Positions 7,213 to 17,403 are shown, counted from the first letter of the stretch. The stretch: DNA of 64,000 nucleotides from Serratia rhizosphaerae (GCF_009817885.1 NZ_CP041764.1:2666001-2730000), one strand, 5' to 3'. Made by a program: numbers and translations. The notes: generated by a model from the letters alone, not told the origin.

Positions 7213-10200
7213 TTACTGCGCCTGAACCCGCAGCTCGGCTGCGGAACGACTACGGTGACCCAACAATGCCTTCACATCGCTGGACTTTGGCTTGACCAGC
7301 GCGAACTTCGGCACCCAGGCCGGCCAGTTGGCCAGGATCTCTTCCGCGCGGGAAGAGCCGGTCGCCTGTACGTGCTCGGTGATCAGGCCGCGCAGGTGTT
7401 CTTCGTGAATCGCCAGCTGATCGACCTCCAGCACCTCCACCAGTTCCGGGTTGACGCGTTTACGGAATTCGCCGTCTTCATCCAGCACATAGGCGAAGCC
7501 GCCCGTCATGCCGGCGCCGAAGTTGATGCCGGTTTTACCCAGCACGCAGACGATGCCACCGGTCATATATTCACACCCGTTGTCGCCGATGCCCTCCACC
7601 ACGGTGATGGCACCGGAGTTGCGCACGGCGAAACGCTCGCCGGCACGGCCTGCTGCGAACAGCTTGCCGCCGGTGGCGCCGTACAGGCAGGTGTTGCCGA
7701 CAATGCTGGCCTCGTGGCTGCGGAAGGCGGAGCCGAGCGGCGGACGCACCGCGATGCTGCCACCGGCCATGCCTTTGCCGACATAGTCGTTGGCGTCGCC
7801 GGTCAGGGTCAGCTCTACGCCGCCGGCGTTCCAGACGCCGAAGCTCTGGCCCGCGGTGCCGGAGAAGTGCGCCTTGATCGGATCGGCAGCCATGCCCTGA
7901 TCGCCGTGTACGCTGGCGATGGCGCCGGACAGGCTGGCGCCGACGGAACGGTCGGTATTGCGAATATCGAAGTAGAACGCCTTGCTGTGCTTCTCTTCAA
8001 TGTACGGTTGCGCCTGCGCCAGCAGCTCTTTGTTCAGCAAACCGTGGTCGAACGGCGGGTTGCTGCTTTCGGTGCAGTACAGCGCTTTGCCCGGATGCGG
8101 CGTGGCGGTCTGCAGCAGCGGCGACAGATCCAGCTTGTTCTGCTTGGCGGAAATGCCGTCCAGTTCGCTGAGGAACTCGGTGCGGCCGATCAGATCCACC
8201 AGTTGGCTCACGCCCAGCTGCGCCATAATCTCGCGGGTTTCGCGCGCGATAAAATGGAAGTAGTTGGTAACGCGTTCCGGCAGGCCGTGATAGTGATCGC
8301 GGCGCAGTTTTTCATCCTGGGTGGCAACGCCGGTCGCGCAGTTGTTCAGGTGGCAAATACGCAGGTATTTGCAGCCCAGCGCCACCATAGGCCCGGTGCC
8401 GAAGCCGAAGCTTTCCGCGCCGAGAATCGCCGCCTTGACGATATCGACGCCGGTTTTCAGGCCGCCATCCACCTGCAGGCGGATTTTATGGCGCAGGCCG
8501 TTGGCCACCAACGCCTGTTGCGTTTCCACCAGGCCTAGCTCCCACGGGCAGCCGGCGTATTTCACCGAGGTCAGCGGGCTGGCGCCGGTGCCGCCGTCGT
8601 AGCCGGCGATGGTGATCAAGTCGGCATAGGCTTTGGCGACGCCGGTGGCGATGGTGCCCACGCCCGGTTCGGAAACCAGCTTCACCGAGATCACCGCTTT
8701 CGGGTTCACCTGTTTCAAGTCAAAAATCAGCTGCGCCAAATCTTCAATGGAATAGATATCGTGATGCGGCGGCGGTGAAATCAGCGTCACCCCCGGCACC
8801 GAATAGCGCAGTTTGGCGATGTACGGCGTGACTTTATCACCCGGCAGCTGGCCGCCTTCGCCCGGCTTGGCGCCCTGGGCGACCTTAATCTGGATCACAT
8901 CGGCATTCACCAGGTAGGCCGGCGTAACGCCGAAGCGCCCGGAAGCCACCTGCTTGATGCGCGATACCTTGTTGGTGCCATAACGTGCCGGGTCTTCGCC
9001 GCCTTCGCCGGAATTGGAGAAGCCGCCGAGACCGTTCATGGCCACCGCCAGCGACTCGTGCGCTTCCGGACTCAGAGCGCCGATCGACATCGCTGCGGTA
9101 TCGAAGCGGGTAAACAGCGCTTCGGCCGGTTCTACCCGATCGACCGGAATCGGCTCGCCGTGCGGTTTAATCGCCAGCAGATCGCGCAGCGTGGCGACCG
9201 GGCGCTCGTTAACCAGCTTGGCGTAGCGCTGATAGTCGGCATAGTCGCCGCTGTGCACCGCCTGTTGCAGGCTGTTGACCACGTCCGGGTTGTAGGCGTG
9301 GTATTCGCCGCCGTGGACGAACTTCAGCAGGCCGCCCTGATCCAGCGGCTTGCGTTTCAGCCAGGCGCGCTTGGACAGGTTCTGCAGATCCTGTTGGAAG
9401 TCGCTGAAGCTGGCGCCGTTGATGCGACTGACCACGCCCTGGAAGCACAGATCGGACAGATCGCGGTGCAGACCGACGGCTTCGAACAGTTTGGAGCAGC
9501 GGTAAGAGGCGATGGTCGAGATGCCCATTTTGGACATGATCTTGTACAGCCCCTTGTTGATGCCGTTACGGTAGTTCAGCATCACATCGCGGTATTTCTT
9601 ATCGATAGTCTGGTTGTCCACCAGTTTGGCCAGGGTTTCATAGGCCAGGTACGGATAGATGGCGGTGGCGCCGAAGCCCAGCAGCACGGCGAAGTGGTGC
9701 GGGTCGCGCGCACTGGCCGTTTCCACGATGATGTTGGCGTCGCAGCGCAGACTCTTATCCACCAGACGCGTCTGCACCGCGCCGACCGCCATCGGCGCCG
9801 GCACCGGCAGACGGTTCGGGGCGATGGCGCGGTCAGAGAGTACCAGCAGCACGGCGCCGTCGCGTACTTTCTGCTCCGCTTCGTCGCACAGTGCGTGGAT
9901 TTTCTGCTCCAGATCCTGTTCGCTCGGGTCAAAAGTCAGGTCGAGCGTATCGGTGCGGTAGTATTCACCTTCCAGCGTGGTGAGCTGTTTGAAGTCGGAA
10001 TACAACAAAATCGGCGACTTGAAGCTCAGGCGATGCGCCTGACCTTCCGCTTCGCTAAAGACGTTCATCTCGCGGCCGATGTTGGTGGCCAGCGACATCA
10101 CGTGCGCTTCACGCAGCGGATCGATCGGCGGGTTGGTGACCTGCGCGAACTGTTGGCGGAAATAGTCGTAGATAATGCGCGGCCGGCTGGAGAGCACGGC

Positions 10201-11673
10201 GAACGGCGTATCGTCCCCCATGGAGCCGGTGGCTTCCTGGCCAATCTCCCCCAGAACGCGGAGCACCTGATCCAGTTCTTCGCCGCTGTAGCCGAATTGC
10301 TTCTGATAGGTTTCCAGCTGTACGTCGTCCAGTTGGCGGCTGCCCACCTGATCTTCCGGCAGGTCTTCGAACGGCACCAGACGTTTGACGTTCTTTTCCA
10401 TCCAGGCTTTATACGGATGGCGGCTCTTCAGGTCGTTATCGGTTTCGGCGGAGTGCAGGATACGGCCGCTGCGGGTGTCGATGACCATCAGTTCGCCCGG
10501 GCCGACACGGCCTTTTTCCACCACTTCGTCCGGCTGATAGTCCCAGATGCCGACTTCAGAGGCGCAGGTGATCAGCTTATCCTTGGTGATGACATAGCGC
10601 GCCGGACGCAGGCCATTGCGGTCGAGGTTACAGGCAGCGTAGCGGCCGTCGGACATGACGATGCCCGCCGGGCCGTCCCACGGTTCCATATGCATGGAGT
10701 TAAAGTCGAAGAAGGCGCGCAGATCGCCGTCCATCTCCGGGTTGTTCTGCCAGGCCGGCGGCACCAGCAGGCGCATGGCGCGGATAATATCCATACCGCC
10801 CGCCAACAGCAGCTCCAGCATATTGTCCATGGAGCTGGAATCGGAGCCGGTTTCGTTAATGAACGGCGCGGCGGAGTGCAGATCCGGGATCAGCGGCGTC
10901 TGGAATTTATAGGTTCGCGCACGCGCCCACTGGCGGTTGCCGGTAATGGTGTTGATCTCGCCGTTGTGCGCCAGGTAGCGAAACGGTTGCGCCAGCGGCC
11001 AACGCGGCACGGTATTGGTGGAGAAGCGTTGGTGGAACAGACAAATGGCGGATTCCAGACGCAGGTCGGCCAGGTCGAGATAAAAACGTGGCAGATCTGC
11101 CGGCATGCACAGGCCTTTGTAGATCGTCACCAGGTTAGAGAAGCTGCAGACGTAGAAGCTGTCGTCCTGAATGCGTTTTTCAATGCGGCGGCGCGCAATG
11201 AACAGGCGGCGCTCCATATCGCGCGGACGCCAGCCAGCCGGGGCATTGACAAAGACTTGTTCGATGCGCGGCAGCGACGACAGGGCGATTTCGCCCAGCA
11301 CGTCCGGGTTGGTGGGCACTTCGCGCCAGCCGACGACCGACAGCGTTTCGTTTTGCAGTTCTTCTTCAACAATGCGGCGGCTGGCGCGGGCTTCCTCGTC
11401 GTTTTGGCTGAGGAACATCATGCCGACGGCATAGTTTTTGGCTAAACGCCAGCCGCGCTCTTCCGCAACCATACGGAAAAAGCGATCGGGCTTTTGCAAT
11501 AACAGGCCACAGCCGTCGCCGGTCTTGCCGTCGGCAAGGATGGCGCCACGGTGTTGCATACGGGCCAGTGCGTGGATCGCGGTACGCACTACCTTGTGGC
11601 TAGGTTCGCCTTCTATGTGGGCGATCAGGCCGAAACCACAGTTGTCCCTCTCTTGGGATTTATCGTACAACAT
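7213..11673 (-). CDS. gltB: Glutamate synthase (NADPH) large (alpha) subunit
   Basis: Iron-sulfur flavoenzyme of ammonia assimilation. I place the start at ATG 11673: it is preceded by a strong GGGGAGG nine bases away and gives 1486 residues, the E. coli length. The first 11 residues (MLYDKSQERDN) then form a propeptide, and cleavage exposes Cys12 of CGFGLIAHIEG as the amidotransferase nucleophile. An in-frame GTG at 11709 would add 12 residues. The FMN-binding region GYDGGTGASP, the 3Fe-4S cysteines in CKYLRICHLNNC and the C-terminal beta-helix glycine repeats are present. It is the first gene of gltBD. Confidence 0.97.
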   Translation of the reverse strand: MLYDKSQERDNCGFGLIAHIEGEPSHKVVRTAIHALARMQHRGAILADGKTGDGCGLLLQKPDRFFRMVAEERGWRLAKNYAVGMMFLSQNDEEARASRRIVEEELQNETLSVVGWREVPTNPDVLGEIALSSLPRIEQVFVNAPAGWRPRDMERRLFIARRRIEKRIQDDSFYVCSFSNLVTIYKGLCMPADLPRFYLDLADLRLESAICLFHQRFSTNTVPRWPLAQPFRYLAHNGEINTITGNRQWARARTYKFQTPLIPDLHSAAPFINETGSDSSSMDNMLELLLAGGMDIIRAMRLLVPPAWQNNPEMDGDLRAFFDFNSMHMEPWDGPAGIVMSDGRYAACNLDRNGLRPARYVITKDKLITCASEVGIWDYQPDEVVEKGRVGPGELMVIDTRSGRILHSAETDNDLKSRHPYKAWMEKNVKRLVPFEDLPEDQVGSRQLDDVQLETYQKQFGYSGEELDQVLRVLGEIGQEATGSMGDDTPFAVLSSRPRIIYDYFRQQFAQVTNPPIDPLREAHVMSLATNIGREMNVFSEAEGQAHRLSFKSPILLYSDFKQLTTLEGEYYRTDTLDLTFDPSEQDLEQKIHALCDEAEQKVRDGAVLLVLSDRAIAPNRLPVPAPMAVGAVQTRLVDKSLRCDANIIVETASARDPHHFAVLLGFGATAIYPYLAYETLAKLVDNQTIDKKYRDVMLNYRNGINKGLYKIMSKMGISTIASYRCSKLFEAVGLHRDLSDLCFQGVVSRINGASFSDFQQDLQNLSKRAWLKRKPLDQGGLLKFVHGGEYHAYNPDVVNSLQQAVHSGDYADYQRYAKLVNERPVATLRDLLAIKPHGEPIPVDRVEPAEALFTRFDTAAMSIGALSPEAHESLAVAMNGLGGFSNSGEGGEDPARYGTNKVSRIKQVASGRFGVTPAYLVNADVIQIKVAQGAKPGEGGQLPGDKVTPYIAKLRYSVPGVTLISPPPHHDIYSIEDLAQLIFDLKQVNPKAVISVKLVSEPGVGTIATGVAKAYADLITIAGYDGGTGASPLTSVKYAGCPWELGLVETQQALVANGLRHKIRLQVDGGLKTGVDIVKAAILGAESFGFGTGPMVALGCKYLRICHLNNCATGVATQDEKLRRDHYHGLPERVTNYFHFIARETREIMAQLGVSQLVDLIGRTEFLSELDGISAKQNKLDLSPLLQTATPHPGKALYCTESSNPPFDHGLLNKELLAQAQPYIEEKHSKAFYFDIRNTDRSVGASLSGAIASVHGDQGMAADPIKAHFSGTAGQSFGVWNAGGVELTLTGDANDYVGKGMAGGSIAVRPPLGSAFRSHEASIVGNTCLYGATGGKLFAAGRAGERFAVRNSGAITVVEGIGDNGCEYMTGGIVCVLGKTGINFGAGMTGGFAYVLDEDGEFRKRVNPELVEVLEVDQLAIHEEHLRGLITEHVQATGSSRAEEILANWPAWVPKFALVKPKSSDVKALLGHRSRSAAELRVQAQ

Positions 11674-12391
11674 ATCAGTGAACCTCCCCAGGCTCTGCAT
11701 GACTCTCACAACCTACTGCGAGGGGGCTTCCCAACATCAGGCGAACGCCGACGGTTTATCCCCTCATGAAAGCCATCATGATAGTGAATAATCCAATCTG
11801 CTTTTGCGCCCTCCGTTAATGGCCTCTCGTGACGGTTATCACAAGTGGTGACTACTTGTTTTAAGAGGGAGTCTTTAAATTACTGCATAAATATGACGAG
11901 TCGTTTGCCCGTCCAGAAAGCTTCCAGCGGACTTCCAACTTAATCCAGAAAGAATACGCAGGTCAAATATGGGCCTAAACCGCGTTTACATTCGATTGAT
12001 GTGAGTTATCTGACTGAAATATTTATGTTTTTGTGGGGATTTGCCGGCATGGAGGCGCACCGTCGCCCCGGAAGAAATGTGAGCTGTCTCACTATAGTGC
12101 AAGGTTTGAATCTCTGCACCATGCTAGTGCGAGCGGTAATATCAGAGTATTATTCTGATCTATAAGAGTATTCCAATGTTTATCACTATTTTTCATCGTC
12201 TTGTCATATAGCGCTAAATAACTGCTAAGGAATTAGAAAAATTCATCGCGGGTGGGGTGATTTTATTTGCGTTTATAATGAATAGTTATGCCAAGGCGAG
12301 CCTTTAAGAAAAAGCGTTGATCTCTGTCATCGTGGGAAAAGCCGTTTCTTATTAGCATCGGCGGCTTTGAACACAGAGAACCATTCAGAAT
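11674..12391. other. Long divergent regulatory region between gltB and yhcC
   Basis: This stretch of 718 bases has no plausible coding sequence and is clearly AT-richer than its flanks. In E. coli, gltBDF transcription is activated by Lrp from sites far upstream, so a long AT-rich control region is expected here. A TATAAT at 12274-12279 on the plus strand could be a yhcC -10 box, but no good -35 is visible. I did not identify individual Lrp, CRP or ArgR sites with confidence. Confidence 0.5.
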
Positions 12392-13318
12392 ATGCAGTTG
12401 CCGCAATTAGTCAATATGTTTGGCGCCGATCTCCAGCGTCGCTACGGGGAAAAAATCCATAAACTGACGCTGCACGGCGGCTTCAGCTGCCCGAACCGCG
12501 ACGGTTCGCTGGGGCGCGGCGGCTGCACGTTTTGCAACGTGGCGTCTTTTGCCGATGAGCAGATGCAGCGGCAGAGCATTGCCGAACAGCTGGCGGCGCA
12601 GGCGCATAAAACGCAGCGCGCCAGGCGTTATCTGGCGTATTTTCAAGCCTATACCAGCACCTATGGCGAAGTGGAGCGGCTGCAGGCGCTCTACGGCCAG
12701 GCGCTGGCGCAGAGCGAGATGGTGGGGCTGTGCGTCGGCACCCGGCCGGACTGCGTGCCCGCTGCGGCGCTCGATCTGCTGGCGGGTTATCGTGAGGCCG
12801 GCTATGAAGTTTGGCTGGAGCTGGGGCTGCAGAGCGCGCGCGATAAAACGCTGAAACGCATCAATCGGGGCCATGATTTCTGCTGTTATCAGCAAACCGC
12901 CAGACTGGCGCGGCAGCGGGGGTTGAAAGTGTGCTGTCACCTGATTGTCGGCCTGCCGGGGGAGACGTCGGCCGATCACCTGGACACGCTGCGGGCGGTG
13001 GTCGACAGCGGCGTGGACGGCATCAAACTGCATCCGCTGCATATCGTCAGCGGCAGTATTATGGCCCGGGCCTGGCGGGCGGGCCGGCTGACGACGCTGA
13101 CGCTGGATGAGTACGCCGCCAGCGCCGGCGAACTGATCCGTCATACGCCGCGCGAGGTGGTGTTCCACCGTATCTCGGCCAGCGCGCGACGCCCGACGCT
13201 GCTGGCACCATTATGGTGCGAAAATCGCTGGAGCGGCATGCAGGCGGTCGGCGGCTATCTGCAGCAGCATGGCGGCCAGGGCTCGGCGCTGAGCCTCGCC
13301 TGCCGTTACCGCCCCTGA
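12392..13318 (+). CDS. yhcC: Radical SAM protein YhcC (TIGR01212 family)
   Basis: The 308-residue protein belongs to an Elp3-related radical SAM family of unproven substrate. The [4Fe-4S] cluster motif is C33, C45 and C48 (FSCPNRDGSLGRGGCTFC, spacing CX11CX2C), the usual pattern for this family. The AdoMet-binding barrel follows, with conserved VGTRPDCVP, LELGLQ, INRGHDF and HLIVGLPGE segments. It is divergent from gltB, as in E. coli. The start is ATG at 12392 with only a weak ribosome-binding site. The biological role remains unknown. Confidence 0.93.
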   Translation: MQLPQLVNMFGADLQRRYGEKIHKLTLHGGFSCPNRDGSLGRGGCTFCNVASFADEQMQRQSIAEQLAAQAHKTQRARRYLAYFQAYTSTYGEVERLQALYGQALAQSEMVGLCVGTRPDCVPAAALDLLAGYREAGYEVWLELGLQSARDKTLKRINRGHDFCCYQQTARLARQRGLKVCCHLIVGLPGETSADHLDTLRAVVDSGVDGIKLHPLHIVSGSIMARAWRAGRLTTLTLDEYAASAGELIRHTPREVVFHRISASARRPTLLAPLWCENRWSGMQAVGGYLQQHGGQGSALSLACRYRP

Positions 13319-13417
13319 GCACCGTTTTGCCGCCTTTTCCACACTTCCGCCGACGTAATCTCTGTTACGGGATGATTTGCGGTATGATTTAAGCCATATG
13401 TCTGTAGGGAGCCGTTC

Positions 13418-15757
13418 ATGAAGCAAATTCGGGTGTTGGCCCAGTACTACGTTGATTTAATGGTGAAGCTGGGGCTGGTGCGCTTTTCGCTGCTGCTGGC
13501 TTCGGCGCTGGTGGTGCTGGCGATGGTGGTACAGATGGCCGTGACCATGCTGCTGCGTGGCGAGGTCGAGAGCATCGACGTGGTGCGCTCTATCTTCTTT
13601 GGCCTGCTGATCACCCCGTGGGCGGTCTATTTCCTGTCAGTGGTGGTGGAGCAGTTGGAAGAGTCGCGTCAGCGGCTGGCGCGGCTGGTCGACAAACTGG
13701 AGGAGATGCGCCACCGCGATCTGGAACTGAACCAGCAGTTGAAGGACAACATCAGCCAGCTCAACCAGGAAATCGCCGACCGTATCAAGGCGGAAGAGGC
13801 GCGTCTGCAGGTGATGGACAAGCTGAAAGAGGAGATGGAGCAGCGCGAACTGGCGCAGATTGAGCTGGGTCAGCAGTCCGCGTTGCTGCGTTCGTTCCTC
13901 GATGCCTCGCCGGATTTGGTGTATTACCGCAATGAAGACAAAGAGTTTTCCGGCTGCAACCGGGCGATGGAGCTGTTGACCGGCAAAAGCGAAAAGCAGC
14001 TGATCGGCCTGACGCCGAATGACGTTTATGAACAGGATATTGCGGATAAAGTGATTGAAACCGACGAGAAAGTGTTCCGTCATAACGTTTCGCTGACCTA
14101 TGAACAGTGGCTGGTGTATCCGGATGGCCGTAAAGCCTGTTTTGAGCTGCGCAAGGTGCCGTTTTACGATCGGGTCGGCAAGCGTCACGGCCTGATGGGC
14201 TTCGGACGCGATATTACCGAGCGTAAGCGCTATCAGGACGCGCTGGAGAACGCCAGCAGGGATAAGACCACCTTTATCTCAACCATCAGCCACGAGCTGC
14301 GTACGCCGCTTAACGGCATCGTCGGTCTCAGTCGTATCCTGCTGGATACCGAACTGAACGACGAACAGCTGAACTATCTGAAAACCATCCACGTCAGCGC
14401 GATTACCCTCGGTAATATTTTTAACGACATTATCGAGATGGACAAAATCGAGCGGCGCAAGGTGCAGTTGGACAACCAGCCGGTCGATTTCACCGGCTTC
14501 CTGGCGGACCTGGAAAACCTCTCCGGCCTGCTGGCGCAACCGAAGGGACTGCGTTTCGTGCTGGATCCGCAGGCGCCGCTGCCGCTAAAAATCCTCACCG
14601 ACGGCACGCGCCTGCGGCAGATCCTGTGGAATCTGATCGGCAACGCGGTGAAGTTTACCCAGCAGGGGAACATTACGGTGCGGGTGCGGCGCGAAGGGCA
14701 GGAAAAACTGGTGTTCGACGTGGAAGACTCCGGTATGGGTATTCCGCAGGACGAGCAGGACAAGATCTTCGCCATGTATTATCAGGTCAAGGACCAGCGC
14801 GGCGGCCGGCCGGCGACCGGCACCGGCATTGGCCTGGCGGTGTCCAAACGTCTGGCGCAGAGCATGGGCGGCGACATCACCGTCAGCAGTAAGCCGGGAC
14901 ACGGCTCCTGCTTTACGCTGACCATCAAGGCGCCGGCGCTGGAAGAAGCGGTGGCGGAGGAGGAAAGCGAAGAGATACTGCCGCTGCCGGCGCTGCATAT
15001 TTTGCTGGTGGAAGATATTGAGCTGAACGTCATCGTCGCACGTTCGGTGCTGGAGAAACTGGGCAACAGCGTAGAGGTGGCAATGAACGGCCATGATGCG
15101 CTGGCCATGTTTGATCCTGACGAGTTCGATCTGGTGTTGCTGGATATCCAGCTGCCGGATATGTCCGGACTGGATATCGCCCGTGAGCTGCGCGAACGCT
15201 ACGCCGGGCAGATGCTGCCGCCGCTGATTGCGCTGACCGCCAACGTCCTGAAAGATAAAAAAGAGTACCTTGAGGCGGGCATGGACGATGTCCTGAGCAA
15301 GCCGCTCTCGGTACCGGCGTTGACCAAAATGATCCAGCACTACTGGGATCATCAACCTACTCATGCCACAAAGAAAACGGAGCACAACGCGATGCAGATT
15401 AACGAGTCGTTACTGGATACCGCCATGCTGGAGCAGTATATGGAGCTGGTGGGGCCGCAGCTGATTCATCAGAGTCTGGAGATGTTTGAGCAGATGATGC
15501 CGGGCTATCTGGCGGTGCTGGATTCCAACATGACGGCGCGCGATCAGAAGGGCATTGCCGAAGAAGGGCATAAAATCAAAGGTGCGGCTGGTTCGGTCGG
15601 CCTGCGTCATCTGCAACAGCTGGCCCAGCAGATTCAGACGCCCACGCTGCCGGCGTGGTGGGATAACGTGCAGGACTGGGTGGATGAGCTGAAGCAGGAG
15701 TGGCAGAACGACGTCGCGATGCTGCGCGCATGGGTAGAGAATGCAGAAAAAAAATGA
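13418..15757 (+). CDS. arcB: Aerobic respiration control sensor kinase ArcB
   Basis: Tripartite hybrid histidine kinase that senses the quinone redox state and phosphorylates ArcA. The 779-residue product has two membrane helices (about 23-41 and 57-77), a coiled-coil linker (80-150) and a PAS domain (about 155-270) containing C180 and C241, the redox-active cysteines of E. coli. The primary transmitter has H292 (ISHELRTPLNG), the receiver has D576 (DLVLLD) and the C-terminal Hpt domain has H718 (EEGHKIKGAAGS). All phosphorelay residues are intact. ATG at 13418 follows a GGGAG site. The gene ends against the terminator of the oppositely oriented arcZ. Confidence 0.98.
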   Translation: MKQIRVLAQYYVDLMVKLGLVRFSLLLASALVVLAMVVQMAVTMLLRGEVESIDVVRSIFFGLLITPWAVYFLSVVVEQLEESRQRLARLVDKLEEMRHRDLELNQQLKDNISQLNQEIADRIKAEEARLQVMDKLKEEMEQRELAQIELGQQSALLRSFLDASPDLVYYRNEDKEFSGCNRAMELLTGKSEKQLIGLTPNDVYEQDIADKVIETDEKVFRHNVSLTYEQWLVYPDGRKACFELRKVPFYDRVGKRHGLMGFGRDITERKRYQDALENASRDKTTFISTISHELRTPLNGIVGLSRILLDTELNDEQLNYLKTIHVSAITLGNIFNDIIEMDKIERRKVQLDNQPVDFTGFLADLENLSGLLAQPKGLRFVLDPQAPLPLKILTDGTRLRQILWNLIGNAVKFTQQGNITVRVRREGQEKLVFDVEDSGMGIPQDEQDKIFAMYYQVKDQRGGRPATGTGIGLAVSKRLAQSMGGDITVSSKPGHGSCFTLTIKAPALEEAVAEEESEEILPLPALHILLVEDIELNVIVARSVLEKLGNSVEVAMNGHDALAMFDPDEFDLVLLDIQLPDMSGLDIARELRERYAGQMLPPLIALTANVLKDKKEYLEAGMDDVLSKPLSVPALTKMIQHYWDHQPTHATKKTEHNAMQINESLLDTAMLEQYMELVGPQLIHQSLEMFEQMMPGYLAVLDSNMTARDQKGIAEEGHKIKGAAGSVGLRHLQQLAQQIQTPTLPAWWDNVQDWVDELKQEWQNDVAMLRAWVENAEKK

Positions 15758-15881
15758 CCCCGACCTAGGCCGGGGTGCGCGAATATTGCGCCAACACCAG
15801 GGAAAACGTGAACCTGCGTATTGGTTTTAAGTTTCTGCTTGCGCAGGTTGTAGAAAATTCTGAAACCTCCGAGGAGGATTC
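15747..15881 (-). ncRNA. arcZ: Hfq-dependent small RNA ArcZ (SraH/RyhA)
   Basis: On the minus strand between arcB and elbB lies the conserved ArcZ 3' half: the seed-containing CCCTGGTGTTGGCGCA segment, then the GC-rich terminator hairpin (CCCCG/CGGGG) and a run of eight T ending at 15747. This is the same place and orientation as in E. coli, where processed ArcZ activates rpoS translation and ArcA represses its synthesis. The 5' end is estimated: a TATGAT -10 box at 15888-15893 (minus strand) predicts a start near 15881, for about 135 nucleotides. The 5' half differs from E. coli, as is usual for ArcZ, which acts through its processed 3' part. Confidence 0.9.
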
Positions 15882-16015
15882 CTATACATCATACAGCCAA
15901 CAACATACCAAATGTAAGCGCTCTTGTTAGAAGATTCATTAAAATGTGTGATGTAGATTAGTGTTTGTCAACTTGGCGCACTAACTCATTGACAATATTG
16001 GTGAGGAGAACAGCG

Positions 16016-16669
16016 ATGAAACAGGTCGGGGTAGTACTCAGCGGCTGTGGGGTTTATGACGGTACGGAGATTCACGAGGCGGTGCTGACGCTGCTGGCTC
16101 TGGATCGCGCCGGGGCGCAGGCGGTATGTTTTGCACCGAATAAACCCCAACTGCATGTAATTAATCACTTATCTGGGGATGAGACCGGCGAGCAGCGTAA
16201 TGTTCTGGCGGAGTCGGCGCGGATAACCCGAGGCCATGTGCAACCGCTTTCTGCCGCGCGCGCCGAGCAGTTGGATGCGTTGATCGTGCCGGGTGGTTTC
16301 GGCGCAGCCAAGAATCTGAGCAGCTTTGCGACGCAGGGCGCCGAGTGCGAGGTGGATGAGGATTTGGCAATATTGACCCGCGAAATGCATAAGGCACATA
16401 AACCAATTGGTTTTATGTGTATTGCGCCGGCGCTGTTGCCGAAGCTGCTCGACCAGCAGGTCAGGCTGACGATTGGTAACGATCCCGATCTCGGGGAAGT
16501 GATTGATACCATGGGCGGAGAACCGGTGATTTGTCCGGTTGACGATATTGTGGTCGACGGCGAAAACAAAGTGGTGACGACGCCGGCGTATATGCTGGCG
16601 CAGTCGATCGGCGAAGCGGCCAGCGGAATTGATAAGCTGGTGTCACGCGTACTGGATCTGACCGAATGA
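16016..16669 (+). CDS. elbB: ElbB, DJ-1/PfpI-like glyoxalase-type isoprenoid biosynthesis protein
   Basis: The 217-residue protein matches E. coli ElbB (GlxIII-like, formerly called sigma cross-reacting protein 27A). It has a class I amidotransferase-like fold, with VVLSGCGVYDG at the N-terminus and the nucleophile-elbow cysteine in GFMCIAPA at about residue 138. Family members show glyoxalase activity, and the gene was first linked to isoprenoid quinone synthesis. ATG at 16016 follows GAGGAG at a suitable distance. The stop overlaps the mtgA start (ATGA), indicating an elbB-mtgA operon. Confidence 0.94.
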   Translation: MKQVGVVLSGCGVYDGTEIHEAVLTLLALDRAGAQAVCFAPNKPQLHVINHLSGDETGEQRNVLAESARITRGHVQPLSAARAEQLDALIVPGGFGAAKNLSSFATQGAECEVDEDLAILTREMHKAHKPIGFMCIAPALLPKLLDQQVRLTIGNDPDLGEVIDTMGGEPVICPVDDIVVDGENKVVTTPAYMLAQSIGEAASGIDKLVSRVLDLTE

Positions 16670-17400
16670 GAAGAAAGGCGGCGCGCAGATCGCTGTTATC
16701 TCTTCCCTGGCGCTGGCTGAAACGCGGGGTACTGACGCTGCTCGGCCTGTGGCTGGCCGGCATTGTGCTGTTCGCGTTCCTGCCGGTGCCGTTTTCCGCC
16801 GTGATGGCGGAACGGCAGGTCAGCGCCTGGCTGCGCGGTGATTTTGGCTATGTGGCGCACTCAGACTGGGTGGCGATGAGTGAGATATCGCCCAATATGG
16901 CGTTGGCGGTGATGGCCGCCGAGGATCAAAAATTCCCGCAGCACTGGGGGTTTGACGTCGCCGCCATTGAGAAGGCGCTGGACCATAACGAGCGGCGTCC
17001 GGCGCGCATCCGCGGCGCATCGACCCTGTCGCAGCAGACGGCGAAAAATCTGTTCCTGTGGGACGGGCGCAGCTGGCTGCGCAAAGGGTTGGAAGCCGGG
17101 CTGACCGGCGGCATTGAGCTGGTGTGGAGCAAACGACGCATTCTGACGGTGTATCTTAACATTGTGGAGCTGGGCGACGGCGTGTTTGGCGTTGAAGAGG
17201 CGTCACAGCGCTATTTCAATAAGCCGGCCCGGCGTCTCAGCGCGTCTGAAGCGGCGTTGCTGGCGGCGGTGTTGCCGAACCCGCACCGCTTCAAGGCCGA
17301 TGCGCCGTCGGCGTACGTGATACAGCGTCAGCAGTGGATTTTGCGCCAGATGCGGCAGCTGGGCGGCGAGGGCTTCCTGCAGGCCAATAAGCTGGATTGA
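16666..17400 (+). CDS. mtgA: Monofunctional biosynthetic peptidoglycan glycosyltransferase
   Basis: Polymerises lipid II into glycan strands at the outer face of the inner membrane. The 244-residue protein has a basic N-terminus, one membrane anchor (about 19-40) and a GT51 domain. The donor-site catalytic glutamate is E86 in AAEDQKFPQHWGFD, and the GASTLSQQTAKNLF and SKRRILTVYLNIVE motifs are intact. There is no transpeptidase domain, as expected for MtgA. The ATG overlaps the elbB stop by four bases. Confidence 0.97.
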   Translation: MRRKAARRSLLSLPWRWLKRGVLTLLGLWLAGIVLFAFLPVPFSAVMAERQVSAWLRGDFGYVAHSDWVAMSEISPNMALAVMAAEDQKFPQHWGFDVAAIEKALDHNERRPARIRGASTLSQQTAKNLFLWDGRSWLRKGLEAGLTGGIELVWSKRRILTVYLNIVELGDGVFGVEEASQRYFNKPARRLSASEAALLAAVLPNPHRFKADAPSAYVIQRQQWILRQMRQLGGEGFLQANKLD

Positions 17401-17403
17401 GCA

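Noticed and set aside
9058..11445. 795-codon open frame antisense to gltB
   Set aside because: It is the mirror of a highly conserved gltB in GC-rich DNA. Its composition (long runs of Q, R, H, V, A) shows no family motif and no ribosome-binding site.
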